Source: Gammaproteobacteria bacterium
Lineage (GTDB): Bacteria; Pseudomonadota; Gammaproteobacteria; Ga0077536
Length of the DNA: 64,000 nt
Assembly: GCA_024234975.1 (NCBI GenBank)
Contig: JACKNH010000005.1
Coordinates: forward strand, 248,001-312,000
Reading direction: 5' to 3'
The notes under the pieces were generated by a model. The model was not told the origin of the DNA, searched no databases, and saw only the letters and a list, made by a program, of their open reading frames with translations. Shown here in pieces: positions 18,575 to 27,724 of this stretch. Both the position numbers and the translations under genes were made by a program. Numbering within the stretch: the stretch's first letter is position 1; every line of letters starts with the position of its first letter.

Positions 18575-19075
18575 TTAATCTGGCTTGCGTCCGGGAGGGT
18601 CCATCCGCGACGGCGCCGACAGCGGCCCGTGTATGGTGTATCCCTGCTGTGCCAGCAGTTTCACGAATGCCCGCATCCTGGCGTCATGCATGGCCAGATC
18701 AGTGCCCGTGCGGATCGCGCCCAGTGCCAACCGGCAGACCAGCAGCAATAACAGAATGACGATGATCCACGCCGCAAAATAAGCGATGCGGAACGGTGGT
18801 GCGTTGGATTGATTCAGACCGGTCGCTTCGTCAGGGCGATTGAATGTAACCTGGTCAAGGTTGGTGCCCTGCTCGATCGCGGTCACGAAGTAGCCGATAC
18901 GTTCGGGGTGGCGGTACAGCGCCCAGCCTTCATACATGACTCTCAACATCACGACCGCACCGATGATCATCAACGCGATGCCGAACCCGCGCATGCCCAT
19001 CTGCAACATGTTGGTCGTGCGCTCCAACCGCTCGGCGGCTTCGGCATTTTCGTCGTGAAATTCAAAACGCGCCAT
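18575..19075 (-). CDS. two-TM membrane protein of unknown function
   Basis: Not recognised. From ATG at 19075 (MARFEFHDENAEAAERLERT) it has 166 residues; an in-frame ATG at 19099 adds 8 residues but lacks a better ribosome site, while AGAGGGA lies about 10 bases before 19075. Two transmembrane helices are visible: GFGIALMIIGAVVMLRVMYEGW (about residues 29-50) and AYFAAWIIVILLLLLVCRLAL (about 100-120), with a periplasmic or cytoplasmic loop between. Convergent with DUF3106; divergent from the permease genes, across a 157-base gap. Confidence 0.65.
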   Translation of the reverse strand: MARFEFHDENAEAAERLERTTNMLQMGMRGFGIALMIIGAVVMLRVMYEGWALYRHPERIGYFVTAIEQGTNLDQVTFNRPDEATGLNQSNAPPFRIAYFAAWIIVILLLLLVCRLALGAIRTGTDLAMHDARMRAFVKLLAQQGYTIHGPLSAPSRMDPPGRKPD

Positions 19076-19232
19076 GAACAGATGGTCCCTCTGACACAAG
19101 TGCGGTTATTCTCGCACAGATGACGCGGACGGCGCTGCGATGCCCCGTTCTCTTTTCCTGGATGCTCGCGTTGTTGCTGCAATCGGTAGTGATGAACATC
19201 GAACCTTGCATGGAAATTGTGAAAGCTGAAGC

Positions 19233-20168
19233 ATGGGACGGCTGCTGACAAGGGTCGGGCTGCGGCTCGTCGGCGCAGTGGCGACGCTGGCCGCGGTCAG
19301 CGTGCTGGTGTTTGCGATGTTGCACGTCATTCCCGGCGATCCGGTGGAAGTCATGCTGGGTGATTCCGCCAGTCAGGCGGATCGCCAGGCGTTGATGCTC
19401 CAACTCGGGCTGGATCAGCCGCTGACCACACAGTTTCAGCGTTACCTCGGTGGCGTCGTGCACGGGGATCTTGGCGAATCGTTGCTGTCCAGAAGACCCG
19501 TGGCGGCAATGTTGGGCGAGCGACTGCCGTACACGGTGGCGTTGGCGTTCGCTGCACTGCTGGTGGCAATGCTGATCGGCATACCTGCCGGTATTGCCGC
19601 CGCGGTATGGCAGGGCAGCCTGGCAGATCGGCTCCTTATCAGTACGGCAGTTGCCGGCGCCGCCATCCCGACGTTCTGGTTGGGCCCGGTGCTGGTGCTG
19701 GTGTTTTCGCTGTCGTTGGGCTGGCTGCCGGTCAGCGGCAGCGACAGCCCCGACGCCATCGTGTTGCCGGTGATTACGCTGGGCACCGCGCTGGCAGCGG
19801 TTCTGGCGAGAATGACGCGCGGGTCGATGCTGGAAGTGTTACGCGAGCCGTATATCCGCACCGCGCGGGCACGCGGCGTGGGGCCATTGCGGATACTGAT
19901 GTTGCACGCCTTGCCCAATGCCGGTCTGCCGCTGCTGACGGTACTGGGTCTGCAACTGGGCAGTCTGCTGGGCGGTGCGGTGGTGACCGAAGTGGTGTTC
20001 GCCTGGCCGGGCATCGGTCAGTTGCTGGTGGATTCCATCGAACGCCGGGATTACCCGCTGGTTCAGGGCAGCGTACTGCTGATCTGCGCCATCTACGTGC
20101 TGGTGAATCTGCTGACCGATGTCCTGTATGCCGTGCTGGACCCCCGAACACGCGTGGCTAGCGCATGA
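19233..20168 (+). CDS. peptide-type ABC transporter permease, DppB/OppB-like
   Basis: Inner-membrane permease of the binding-protein-dependent family. 311 residues. N-terminal TM helix (RLVGAVATLAAVSVLVFAMLHVIPGDPVE, the DppB signature), then five further helices and the EAA-type loop EVLREPYIRTARARGVGPLRILMLHALPNA. The next gene overlaps by 4 bases (ATGA). The likely receptor is the lipoprotein at 14059. No DppD/DppF-like ATPase is encoded nearby, so either a shared ATPase is used or it lies outside the window. Confidence 0.88.
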   Translation: MGRLLTRVGLRLVGAVATLAAVSVLVFAMLHVIPGDPVEVMLGDSASQADRQALMLQLGLDQPLTTQFQRYLGGVVHGDLGESLLSRRPVAAMLGERLPYTVALAFAALLVAMLIGIPAGIAAAVWQGSLADRLLISTAVAGAAIPTFWLGPVLVLVFSLSLGWLPVSGSDSPDAIVLPVITLGTALAAVLARMTRGSMLEVLREPYIRTARARGVGPLRILMLHALPNAGLPLLTVLGLQLGSLLGGAVVTEVVFAWPGIGQLLVDSIERRDYPLVQGSVLLICAIYVLVNLLTDVLYAVLDPRTRVASA

Positions 20169-20965
20169 AGTCGACTGTGGTCGTTTGTGCGGGATTCATC
20201 ATCGGGCTGGCCGCCGCTGCAGCGGCGGTCGGCGCACTGGCGCCGCTGGATATCACAACCATCGATTTGCAGCGAATCCTCTACGCGCCAGGGCACGATG
20301 CGTTGTTGGGCTACGACGAACTCGGGCGCGCGGTGCTGCCGCGATTGCTGGTGGCGCTGGCAACCTCGTTGCAGGTGGCGATCGTGGTGGTGGGATGTTC
20401 CGCGCTTTTGGGCACGTTGATAGGAATCGTCAGCGGCTGGTACGGCGGCGCAACCGACTATCTGCTGATGCGGATAGTGGATGTGTGCATGGCGTTTCCG
20501 GGTTTGTTGCTCGCGATCGTGCTGGCCGGGTTGCTGGGTGCGGGCCTCGGTAATGTGGTGATCGCGTTGGTGACTGTGGGTTGGCTGGGATTCACGCGGC
20601 TGGCGCGGGCGCAGACGTTGTCAGTCAGGCAACGCGACCATGTGCAAGCGGCACGCGTACTCGGCACGCCGGTAACAGCCATCCTCTGGCGACATGTCTT
20701 GCCGCTGGTACTGACGCCATTGTGGGTAGAGGCCAGCCTTGCGGTAGCTGGCGTCGTCATCGCTGAAGCCAGCCTGTCGTTTCTCGGGCTCGGCATCCAG
20801 GCCCCGGCGCCATCACTCGGCAGCATGATTCGCGACGGCACCCGCTACATGCTGGTCGCGCCCCATCTGGTGCTGGCGCCCGGCATCACGTTGTTTGTGC
20901 TCGTGCTGGCGATCAACCTGTTGGGCGATGCCTGGCGCGACAGGCTGGGCAAGCCGCGCGCGTGA
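20165..20965 (+). CDS. peptide-type ABC transporter permease, DppC/OppC-like
   Basis: Second permease of the importer. 266 residues, ATG 20165 overlapping the preceding stop. The sequence HDALLGYDELGRAVLPRLLVALATSL is the DppC version of the usual GTDxLGRD motif, followed by five TM helices and the EAA loop RQRDHVQAARVLGTPVTAILWRHVLP. The end SFLGLGIQAPAPSLGSMIRDG and NLLGDAWRDRL is diagnostic. NagZ begins 50 bases later; a recycled murein peptide would be a sensible cargo, but that is inference. Confidence 0.88.
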   Translation: MKSTVVVCAGFIIGLAAAAAAVGALAPLDITTIDLQRILYAPGHDALLGYDELGRAVLPRLLVALATSLQVAIVVVGCSALLGTLIGIVSGWYGGATDYLLMRIVDVCMAFPGLLLAIVLAGLLGAGLGNVVIALVTVGWLGFTRLARAQTLSVRQRDHVQAARVLGTPVTAILWRHVLPLVLTPLWVEASLAVAGVVIAEASLSFLGLGIQAPAPSLGSMIRDGTRYMLVAPHLVLAPGITLFVLVLAINLLGDAWRDRLGKPRA

Positions 20966-21014
20966 CTGCAATAATGGCCGGCATCCATTTGCCGCAGGAA
21001 CCGTTGGACCCGCC

Positions 21015-22076
21015 ATGTCGCTAGGCCCGTTGATGATTGATATCGAAGGCACCGTGCTGACACCGGAGGATCGCGAACTGCTGCGTCATCCATTGGTTGG
21101 CGGCGTGATTCTCTTCAGCCGCAATTTTGTCGACCGGCAACAGCTCACGGCCCTGACGGCCGGGATCCACGCGCTGCGCAATCCGCACCTGCTGGTCGCC
21201 GTGGATCACGAAGGGGGGCGCGTGCAACGCTTCCGCAGCGGCTTCACCGTGCTGCCGCCCGCGGCCCGGCTGGGCGAAGTGTTTGATGCGCAAGGTCAGG
21301 CCGCAGCCGAGCTGGTACGGGACTGCGGTCGCCTGCTCGCGGCTGAGTTGCGCGCTGTCGGAGTGGATTTCAGTTTCGCGCCGGTGCTCGATCTCGGCGG
21401 TCGTCACAGCAGCGTCATCGGTGACCGGGCCTTCCACAAGTCGCCGCAGGCGATTGCGACCATCGCGCAATGGTTTGTCGCCGGCATGCATGAAGGCGGG
21501 ATGGGCGCGGTGGCCAAGCATTTTCCCGGGCACGGCAGCGTACGCGAAGACTCCCACCATGAAATGCCGGTGGACCCCCGGCCGCTGGATGAAATCCTCG
21601 CCAATGACCTGCTGCCGTTCCGCCTGCTTTGCGCCGCCGGTATCGAAGGCGTGATGCCGGCGCATGTCGTCTACCCCGAGGTGGCCCCACAGGCCGCCGG
21701 TTTTTCGCCGCGCTGGCTGCAACAGATTCTGCGCGACGAACTCGGCTTCCGCGGCGCCGTGTTCAGCGATGACATCAGCATGGCCGGCGCCAGTGTTGCC
21801 GGCGGCTATCCGGAGCGTGCGGAAGCGGCGCTGGCGGCGGGTTGCGACATGGTGCTTGTCTGCAACAACCGCGACGCCGCGGCCGCGGTCATCGGCGCGT
21901 TACGCCATGAGCCGCAACCACTGGCTGGTGTGCGGATGATGCGGCTGCACGGGCGACGGCCGCCGTGTAACAGTTACGAACTCGAGCATGACGAATACTG
22001 GCAGCAGCTCGCCACCCGCGTCGCTGCGCTGAACGGCACACCCGAACTGGATCTGGATGATGGGCAGCTGGCCTGA
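21015..22076 (+). CDS. nagZ: beta-N-acetylhexosaminidase (peptidoglycan recycling)
   Basis: Cytosolic glycoside hydrolase family 3 enzyme that releases GlcNAc from GlcNAc-anhydro-muropeptides. 353 residues from ATG 21015 (MSLGPLMIDIEGTVLTPEDR). Conserved blocks: VGGVILFSRNF, AVDHEGGRVQRF, the acid/base loop KHFPGHGSVREDSHHEMP and the nucleophile Asp in FSDDISMAGA. The frame is open 120 bases upstream but that part lies in the permease gene. It overlaps the following TraB/GumN gene by 20 bases. Confidence 0.94.
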   Translation: MSLGPLMIDIEGTVLTPEDRELLRHPLVGGVILFSRNFVDRQQLTALTAGIHALRNPHLLVAVDHEGGRVQRFRSGFTVLPPAARLGEVFDAQGQAAAELVRDCGRLLAAELRAVGVDFSFAPVLDLGGRHSSVIGDRAFHKSPQAIATIAQWFVAGMHEGGMGAVAKHFPGHGSVREDSHHEMPVDPRPLDEILANDLLPFRLLCAAGIEGVMPAHVVYPEVAPQAAGFSPRWLQQILRDELGFRGAVFSDDISMAGASVAGGYPERAEAALAAGCDMVLVCNNRDAAAAVIGALRHEPQPLAGVRMMRLHGRRPPCNSYELEHDEYWQQLATRVAALNGTPELDLDDGQLA

Positions 22077-22986
22077 ACGGTTTCTTGCGCGGGTTTGCGC
22101 ACTGCTGCTGCTTTTTGCACTGTTGCCGCGGCTGTCGTACGCCTACGACTGCGCGCCCATCGTCGAAGTACCCACGCCCACCGACAACATTCCCTTCGGC
22201 CGCGGCACATTGTTCCGGATCTCCGCCAACGGCCAGGTCAGTCACATGTTCGGCACCATCCACGTCTCGGAAGACATCGCCGGGCAACTCGATGCGAGCG
22301 TCACCGCTGCATTGAGCACCAGTAGCGACTATCTCATGGAGGTCGTGATCGATACCGCTGCGACGATCAAGATGGCCGAAGCCATGTTCTTCGTCGACGG
22401 CACACATCTGGCTGACGTTGTGGACGGCGCTGTCGCGGCCGACGCCACACGCCTGTTGGCCGGTCATGGCGTGGCCGCACCACTGGCGGAATTACTGCAG
22501 CCATGGGCGGCGTTCATGACCCTCAGCATGCCCAAAGGCGCGCCGACCACGCCGCTGGATTCCATTCTGATGAACCGTGCCGAACAACAAGGCATTGCGG
22601 TTCATGGCCTGGAAACAATCGACGAACAGCTGGGCATCTTCACCGCCATGACCTTGGCCGAACAGCGTGAAATGTTGACCTTGTCCGTGTGTCATTACGA
22701 TTTCAACCAGGCGGCATTGAAGACGCTGGTGGATCTTTATCGCGATCGGGATCTGGCCGGCATGATGGTGTTGTCGACACGCTATCAGGCCGGCACCCCG
22801 GAACTCGAGCAGGATTTCATGGCGGATCTGGTCTGGGAGCGTAATGACCGCATGGTCGAGCGGATGCTGCCTTTCCTCGATGCAGGCGGCGCGTTCATTG
22901 CCGTCGGCGCCATGCATCTGGCCGGCGAACGCGGAATACTCAATCAGCTCGCCAATCGTGGATTCCTGATCGAGGTTATCCACTAG
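22057..22986 (+). CDS. TraB/GumN family protein (putative Tiki-like metalloprotease)
   Basis: 309 residues. N-terminal signal peptide (FLARVCALLLLFALLPRLSYA, cleavage after residue 29 or so). The family's two GxxH motifs are seen as GTIHVSED near residue 66 and GAMHLAGERGIL near the C-terminus, with a conserved Glu in YLMEVVID; these resemble the Tiki-type metal site. Such proteins are secreted or periplasmic in proteobacteria, with unknown role. ATG 22057 or the next codon may be used; the start is inside nagZ. Confidence 0.82.
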   Translation: MMGSWPERFLARVCALLLLFALLPRLSYAYDCAPIVEVPTPTDNIPFGRGTLFRISANGQVSHMFGTIHVSEDIAGQLDASVTAALSTSSDYLMEVVIDTAATIKMAEAMFFVDGTHLADVVDGAVAADATRLLAGHGVAAPLAELLQPWAAFMTLSMPKGAPTTPLDSILMNRAEQQGIAVHGLETIDEQLGIFTAMTLAEQREMLTLSVCHYDFNQAALKTLVDLYRDRDLAGMMVLSTRYQAGTPELEQDFMADLVWERNDRMVERMLPFLDAGGAFIAVGAMHLAGERGILNQLANRGFLIEVIH

Positions 22987-23060
22987 GCCGGGCACGCCCG
23001 ACCTCATCGACGTATAATGCGCGACACCGGCAGCGGGCCGGCCGTTGAAAGAACGAGCGC

Positions 23061-23897
23061 GTGCAACTGAGATTCACCAAGATGCAGGGTCTGGGCAACG
23101 ATTTCGTCGTCGTTGACGCCATCCGTCAGCCCGTTGCGTTGACGGCTGAGCAGGTGCGCGCACTGGCCGATCGGCATTTCGGCATCGGCTGCGACCAGTT
23201 GCTGCTGCTGGAACCCTCGGCATTGAAAGGTGTTCACGCCCGTTACCGGATCTTCAACGCCGATGGCGGCGAAGTCGAACATTGCGGCAATGGCGTGCGC
23301 TGTGTTGCGCACTACCTGTTGGCGGAGCGTCTGGCGTCCGGCTCGCCGGTATGCGTGGAGTTGTTCTCCGGAGGTGATGTCGTCGAAATCGTTGCGACAG
23401 ACGATGGCATGTATCGAGTCGATATGGGCGAACCGATGTTTGAACCTGACGCGATTCCATTGGCGATGCCGGCGCGTACGCCCACCTATCAAGTCGAGCT
23501 CGAGGGTGCGAGCGTTGAGTTCGCGTCAGTGTCGATGTCCAATCCGCACGCCGTGGTCACGGTGGCGGATGTCAGTACCGCGCCGGTGGCCAGCTGGGGG
23601 CCAAAGCTGGAGTCGCACGCGGTATTTCCCGCACGGGTCAATGTCGGTTTCATGCAGGTGGTCGGGCCGAACGAAATCCGCTTGCGCGTGTTCGAGCGCG
23701 GTGCGGGTGAGACCCTGGCCTGTGGCACCGGCGCCTGTGCAGCGGCAGCCACGGGGATTGCCAATGGCACGTTGCAATCACCGGTAGCGGTTGACCTGCC
23801 CGGCGGCAGATTGAAAATAGAATGGGCCGGCCCGGGCCATCGGCTGTACATGACCGGGCCCGCAGTCCGGGTATTTGAGGGAGTGGTGGCGCTGTGA
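23061..23897 (+). CDS. dapF: diaminopimelate epimerase
   Basis: Interconverts L,L- and meso-diaminopimelate for lysine and peptidoglycan synthesis, without cofactor. 278 residues from GTG 23061. The catalytic pair is C75 in EHCGNGVRCVAHYL and C221 in LACGTGACAAAATG. The N-terminus QLRFTKMQGLGNDFVVVDA is the family hallmark. Start of the conserved run dapF - DUF484 - xerC; overlaps the next gene by 4 bases (GTGA). Confidence 0.96.
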   Translation: MQLRFTKMQGLGNDFVVVDAIRQPVALTAEQVRALADRHFGIGCDQLLLLEPSALKGVHARYRIFNADGGEVEHCGNGVRCVAHYLLAERLASGSPVCVELFSGGDVVEIVATDDGMYRVDMGEPMFEPDAIPLAMPARTPTYQVELEGASVEFASVSMSNPHAVVTVADVSTAPVASWGPKLESHAVFPARVNVGFMQVVGPNEIRLRVFERGAGETLACGTGACAAAATGIANGTLQSPVAVDLPGGRLKIEWAGPGHRLYMTGPAVRVFEGVVAL

Positions 23898-24589
23898 CTT
23901 ACCAGGGCAAGCAGGATTATTCGGCGGAAGATGCGAGCATCGTGGAGTATCTGCGCGCGCACCCCGGGTTCTTCGAACGTAATCGCGCGCTACTCAAGGA
24001 ACTGGTGGTGCCGCATGACAGCGGTGATGCCGTTTCGCTGATCGAGCGTCAGCTCGCGGTGATACGCGAAGAGAACTCGGCGCTGAAGCAGCGGCTGGAA
24101 CAGTTGATAGACATTGCCAAGGCGAATGAGGCCTTGAACGCACGCATCCATGCGCTGGCGCTGGAATTGATGGCGGCTTCCGGACCGCAAGCCATCTTCA
24201 CCGCCTTGCGCGAGCGCTTGCGCACCGTGTTGCGCGCCGAAGGTGTGGCGGTCCGAATCTTCGCCGAACCCGCCTTCATCGATGATCAGGGCGGGCGCGA
24301 ATTCGTCGGCCGTACGTCGACCAGGCGCGGTCCGTTCGCGCAGATGCTGGAAGCGGCCAAACCCCAGTGCGGGCATATCACGCGGCTGCAGAGCGAAGCG
24401 TTGTTTGATCGTGAGCAGGTCGGCTCGGCGGTGGTCTTGCCGTTACGCGGCAAGCATTGGGATGGCGTGCTTGGCATGCGCAGCGACAACGCCCAGCGTT
24501 TTGAAGCCGATATGGGTACCGAGCTGCTGACCTATCTTGCCGAGGTCGCGACCCGCATCATCGAGCCCTGGGTGGCCAAACGGCCGTAA
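23894..24589 (+). CDS. DUF484 family protein (GAF-like)
   Basis: 231 residues from GTG 23894, overlapping the dapF stop. The N-terminal part EYLRAHPGFFERNRALLKELVVPHDSGDAVSLIERQ is the DUF484 signature; a coiled coil follows (IREENSALKQRLEQLIDIAKANEALN), then a GAF-like domain with VLPLRGKHWDGVLGMRS. Molecular role unknown; the gene is nearly always between dapF and xerC in gammaproteobacteria, and the spacing to xerC here is 8 bases. Confidence 0.9.
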   Translation: MTYQGKQDYSAEDASIVEYLRAHPGFFERNRALLKELVVPHDSGDAVSLIERQLAVIREENSALKQRLEQLIDIAKANEALNARIHALALELMAASGPQAIFTALRERLRTVLRAEGVAVRIFAEPAFIDDQGGREFVGRTSTRRGPFAQMLEAAKPQCGHITRLQSEALFDREQVGSAVVLPLRGKHWDGVLGMRSDNAQRFEADMGTELLTYLAEVATRIIEPWVAKRP

Positions 24590-24597
24590 GGCGCACG

Positions 24598-25509
24598 ATG
24601 GATGAGACGGCGGAAAATCGTCCCGTTGATCCAGACCTCGAGCGCTATCTGGGCGGGCTGACCCGCATGGCGGCATTGACGCGGCAAGCCTATCGCCGTG
24701 ATCTCCAGTTATTCGATACCTTCCGCCGCGAGCAAGGCGTGCCGACATGGTCCGCTGTCGACAGTCATTTCGTGCGCGCCTATGTCGCCTGGCGCCATCG
24801 CAGCGGTATCGGTGGCAAATCCATCGCCCGTGGGCTGTCCGCCGTGCGCGGGTTCTTTGATCACCTGGTGAAACGGCGCGAAGTCGCCAGCAATCCGGCG
24901 ACCGGCATCCGCGCGCCGCGCAGTGCCCGCAAGCTGCCGGAGGTGTTGGACGTCGACCAGACCGCGCAATTGCTGAACTTCACCGCCGACGACTGGCACG
25001 ACACGCGCGATCTCGCCATGTGGGAGTTGATGTATTCCAGCGGCTTGCGCGTCTCCGAACTGGTCGGCATGGATATCCGTCACCTCGATCTCAACCAGTC
25101 CATCGTCACCGTGCGCGGCAAAGGCAACAAGGAACGCCGCGTGCCGGTGGGGAAACTTGCCGTGCGTGCATTGCGTGCCTGGCTGCGCGAACGCAACGCT
25201 ATGGCGCGGTTGGAAGGTGAAGCCTTGTTCGTGAACGCCGCGGGCAGACGGTTGTCGGTCCGCAGTGTGCAGCAACGGTTGCGCGCGCGGGCGATTCAAC
25301 AAGGGGTGGATGCGCACGTGCATCCCCACATGTTGCGCCACAGTTTTGCCAGCCACATGCTGGAATCCTCCGGCGACCTGCGCGCCGTGCAGGAACTGCT
25401 GGGACACGCGAACATCAGCACCACCCAGATTTACACCCATCTCGATTTCCAGCATCTCGCCCGCGTTTACGACGCGGCCCATCCGCGTGCGCGGAAATCG
25501 CGGAAGTAA
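24598..25509 (+). CDS. xerC: tyrosine recombinase XerC
   Basis: With XerD resolves chromosome dimers at dif beside the divisome. 303 residues. N-terminal SAM-like core-binding domain, then the catalytic set: R151 (SSGLRVSEL), Lys in GKGNKERRVPV, H244 and R247 (HPHMLRHSFASHML), H270 (LLGHANI) and nucleophile Y279 (QIYTHLD). The context downstream of dapF-DUF484 separates XerC from XerD. No attachment sites or integrase-linked element flank it, so it is housekeeping rather than mobile. Confidence 0.94.
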   Translation: MDETAENRPVDPDLERYLGGLTRMAALTRQAYRRDLQLFDTFRREQGVPTWSAVDSHFVRAYVAWRHRSGIGGKSIARGLSAVRGFFDHLVKRREVASNPATGIRAPRSARKLPEVLDVDQTAQLLNFTADDWHDTRDLAMWELMYSSGLRVSELVGMDIRHLDLNQSIVTVRGKGNKERRVPVGKLAVRALRAWLRERNAMARLEGEALFVNAAGRRLSVRSVQQRLRARAIQQGVDAHVHPHMLRHSFASHMLESSGDLRAVQELLGHANISTTQIYTHLDFQHLARVYDAAHPRARKSRK

Positions 25510-25752
25510 TTCCGCGCCGCGTATCGTCGGCAATTCTGCGAACGGCACCAAGTAGTCCCGCGCGTGCACAGACGACTGGGCCGCTGTCGTGGATACGGGC
25601 GAAGATGCCTGCTCTAATCTGTGACGAATTACCTGAGAAGTGAATCCCGCCGTCGGCGCTGTAAAAAATACAAATGCGACAATCATCGTTCGGAGGCCCC
25701 CACGCAGTTGCGGGTGCGGGAACGCTCACACATATCAGACCAGGGAGGATTC

Positions 25753-26553
25753 ATGAACACTAGACTTATTGCCGGCGTCGGACTCGCCGCGCTTCTCCAT
25801 GTCGCTCCGGGCTCGGCGGCGCCGTTGCTCTACGAAATTTCATCTGTTGGTGGCACCAGCCTGCTGCCCTCGTTTCACGATCCGGTGGCCGATCTGCTGG
25901 GGTATCCCGCCGGTGCCAATCCGGCTGATGTACAGATGGTATTGCGCCTGGTGGTCGATCCGGATGCCGTTGCCTACGTGGAAAATGACAACTCGACACT
26001 GCAGCAGGTTACGTACCGCGACGCCGTACTGAGCGCGGAAGTCGAAGTCAATGGCGTGGTTTTCGCCACCCTGCGGCGGCCTGAACCGGCACCAACGGGG
26101 ATTCCCGTCACGGCTGATGAATCCGAAATCGAAATCATTAATCGGCTGGCGAGCAACCAGACTGACAACCTGGTGTTGAGACTGCAGCCCAACCCGCTGA
26201 ATCCGGCGTTGTTGAATTCGTATACCGTACCGTTCGACCAGACCATTGGGGGTAACTACTATCCCGATGCCACCATCGATATGTATTCAGCGCAGATCTT
26301 GTTCAGCGGCGCGGGAATGCTCGACGACGTACTCCTTCCCACCACCGGGACGGCGCTGAATAACGCCCAATTCATCAATTTTGCCATCGTACTGAGCGAG
26401 ACAGTCAGCACCGGTCCGTTCCCGCAGGTGAGTATCGGCTCGTTCGGATTCAACGGATTTTCCGTTTCTGTGACGCCGGTACCGGTGCCGCCGTCGCTGC
26501 TGCTGTTCGCCCCACTGGTCGGCTGGCTCGCGCGGAGTTGCCGACGCAGGTGA
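25753..26553 (+). CDS. exported protein with PEP-CTERM-like C-terminal sorting signal
   Basis: 266 residues from ATG 25753, with GGGAGG 4-9 bases upstream. Signal peptide MNTRLIAGVGLAALLHVAPGSAA. The body is beta-rich with no recognised domain. The C-terminus VPVPPSLLLFAPLVGWLARSCRRR is a PEP-CTERM-type tripartite signal (VPxPxS motif, hydrophobic helix, Arg cluster), targets of exosortase. The frame is open upstream from 25621, but that part lacks a signal. The 243 bases before it hold no other gene. A second protein of this class is at 40374-41405. Confidence 0.75.
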   Translation: MNTRLIAGVGLAALLHVAPGSAAPLLYEISSVGGTSLLPSFHDPVADLLGYPAGANPADVQMVLRLVVDPDAVAYVENDNSTLQQVTYRDAVLSAEVEVNGVVFATLRRPEPAPTGIPVTADESEIEIINRLASNQTDNLVLRLQPNPLNPALLNSYTVPFDQTIGGNYYPDATIDMYSAQILFSGAGMLDDVLLPTTGTALNNAQFINFAIVLSETVSTGPFPQVSIGSFGFNGFSVSVTPVPVPPSLLLFAPLVGWLARSCRRR

Positions 26554-26564
26554 GCTGCCGACGC

Positions 26565-26596
26565 AACGGTTCCGCCACTCCCATGGCGGAACCGTT
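26565..26596 (+). terminator. hairpin terminator after the PEP-CTERM-like gene
   Basis: A perfect 13-base inverted repeat (26565-26577 and 26584-26596, arms AACGGTTCCGCCA / TGGCGGAACCGTT) with a 6-base loop, 12 bases after the stop. No T-run follows, so it may act with Rho or as an mRNA 3' stabiliser. The remaining bases to 26776 show nothing else. Confidence 0.6.
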
Positions 26597-26776
26597 GTCC
26601 CCGCCATGCACGACCCCTGCGAAGGCCGGCAATCCGGGCCTGGCGGAGCGTCACCATCCGCACGGGGATTGGGCAGCGATGATTAGATTTTTTCCTTCCT
26701 GATATTGCCGGGGACTGCGCGCGCCACATTTTGGACGCCGGTGCTATCATCCGCGCCCTGAAGCAATGGGGGCAGG

Positions 26777-27724
26777 ATGAATTCCACGAACGGTAACTGG
26801 CGGCTGGGTCTCGGGTTGGCGCTGGGGGTCGCGCTGATGTGGGGCGTATTGCCGATCATGCTGACGGTGGCCCTGCGCTACGTCGATTTCTGGACCGTGA
26901 CCTGGTGGCGATTCTTCGGCGCCGTGGTCGTGGTCGGAACTTGGTTGGCATGGCGCCGACGTCTGCCACTTCGCAAGATGACTGATCCCGGGGTGTGGCG
27001 CTGGCTGGTGCCGACGGCATTGGCCCTGACCGCCAATTATGTGCTTTACCTGCAGGGGCTGCGCTTTACCTCTCCCACCGTGGCGCAGACCGTCATCCAG
27101 ATCGCGCCATTGTTGCTGCTGGTCAGCGGCGTCGTGATTTTCCGTGAACCGTTTTCGCCGCGGCAATGGCGCGGCTATGCCGTACTCGTCATCGGGCTGT
27201 TGCTGTTCTTCAATCGCCGGCTGCCGTTGCTGCTGGCGCCGACCCAAGGCTGGGGCCTGGGGATCATGTTCATCCTGCTGGCCGCGCTGACCTGGGTCAT
27301 CTACGCCGTGGGGCAGAAGAAGCTTCATGTCCGGCTGTCCTCCACCCAGGTGCTGTGGACGGTCTACGTTGCGGCCGTGCTGTTGCTGTGGCCGATGGCG
27401 GCGCCGGCATCGGCAATGGCGATGTCCGCGGGCGGCTGGCTGGCGCTGGTCGCCTGTATGGCCAACACCATTCTTGCCTACGGCGCGTTCGGTCTGGCGC
27501 TGGAACACTGGGAGGTTTCGCGCGTGAGCGCGGTGATCGCACTGGCGCCGCTGGTGACCATTGTCGCATCGCATCTGGCGGCGCTGCCGGGGATCGCCTT
27601 GATTGCGCCGGAGGAATTGAACGCCATGAGCATTCTCGGAGCGATCTGTGTAGTATCCGGCAGCATCATCAGTGCGATGGGCGGCCGCCCGGCGGGGGTT
27701 GCCACAAAGGATGTCCGGACGTGA
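26777..27724 (+). CDS. EamA/DMT-superfamily transporter
   Basis: 315 residues with about ten TM helices arranged as two EamA repeats (residues 10-140 and 155-300). The second-repeat pattern NTILAYGAFGLALEHWEVSRVSAVIALAPLVTIVASHL is typical. Members export or import small metabolites; substrate not predictable. Its TGA stop overlaps the GTG start of arsM (GTGA), and the ceramidase-like gene follows 12 bases after arsM, so the three form a tight operon. Confidence 0.85.
   Translation: MNSTNGNWRLGLGLALGVALMWGVLPIMLTVALRYVDFWTVTWWRFFGAVVVVGTWLAWRRRLPLRKMTDPGVWRWLVPTALALTANYVLYLQGLRFTSPTVAQTVIQIAPLLLLVSGVVIFREPFSPRQWRGYAVLVIGLLLFFNRRLPLLLAPTQGWGLGIMFILLAALTWVIYAVGQKKLHVRLSSTQVLWTVYVAAVLLLWPMAAPASAMAMSAGGWLALVACMANTILAYGAFGLALEHWEVSRVSAVIALAPLVTIVASHLAALPGIALIAPEELNAMSILGAICVVSGSIISAMGGRPAGVATKDVRT

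Noticed and set aside
24598..25509. Integrase of a mobile element
   Set aside because: The dapF-DUF484 context and full-length XerC pattern mark it as the chromosomal dimer resolvase.
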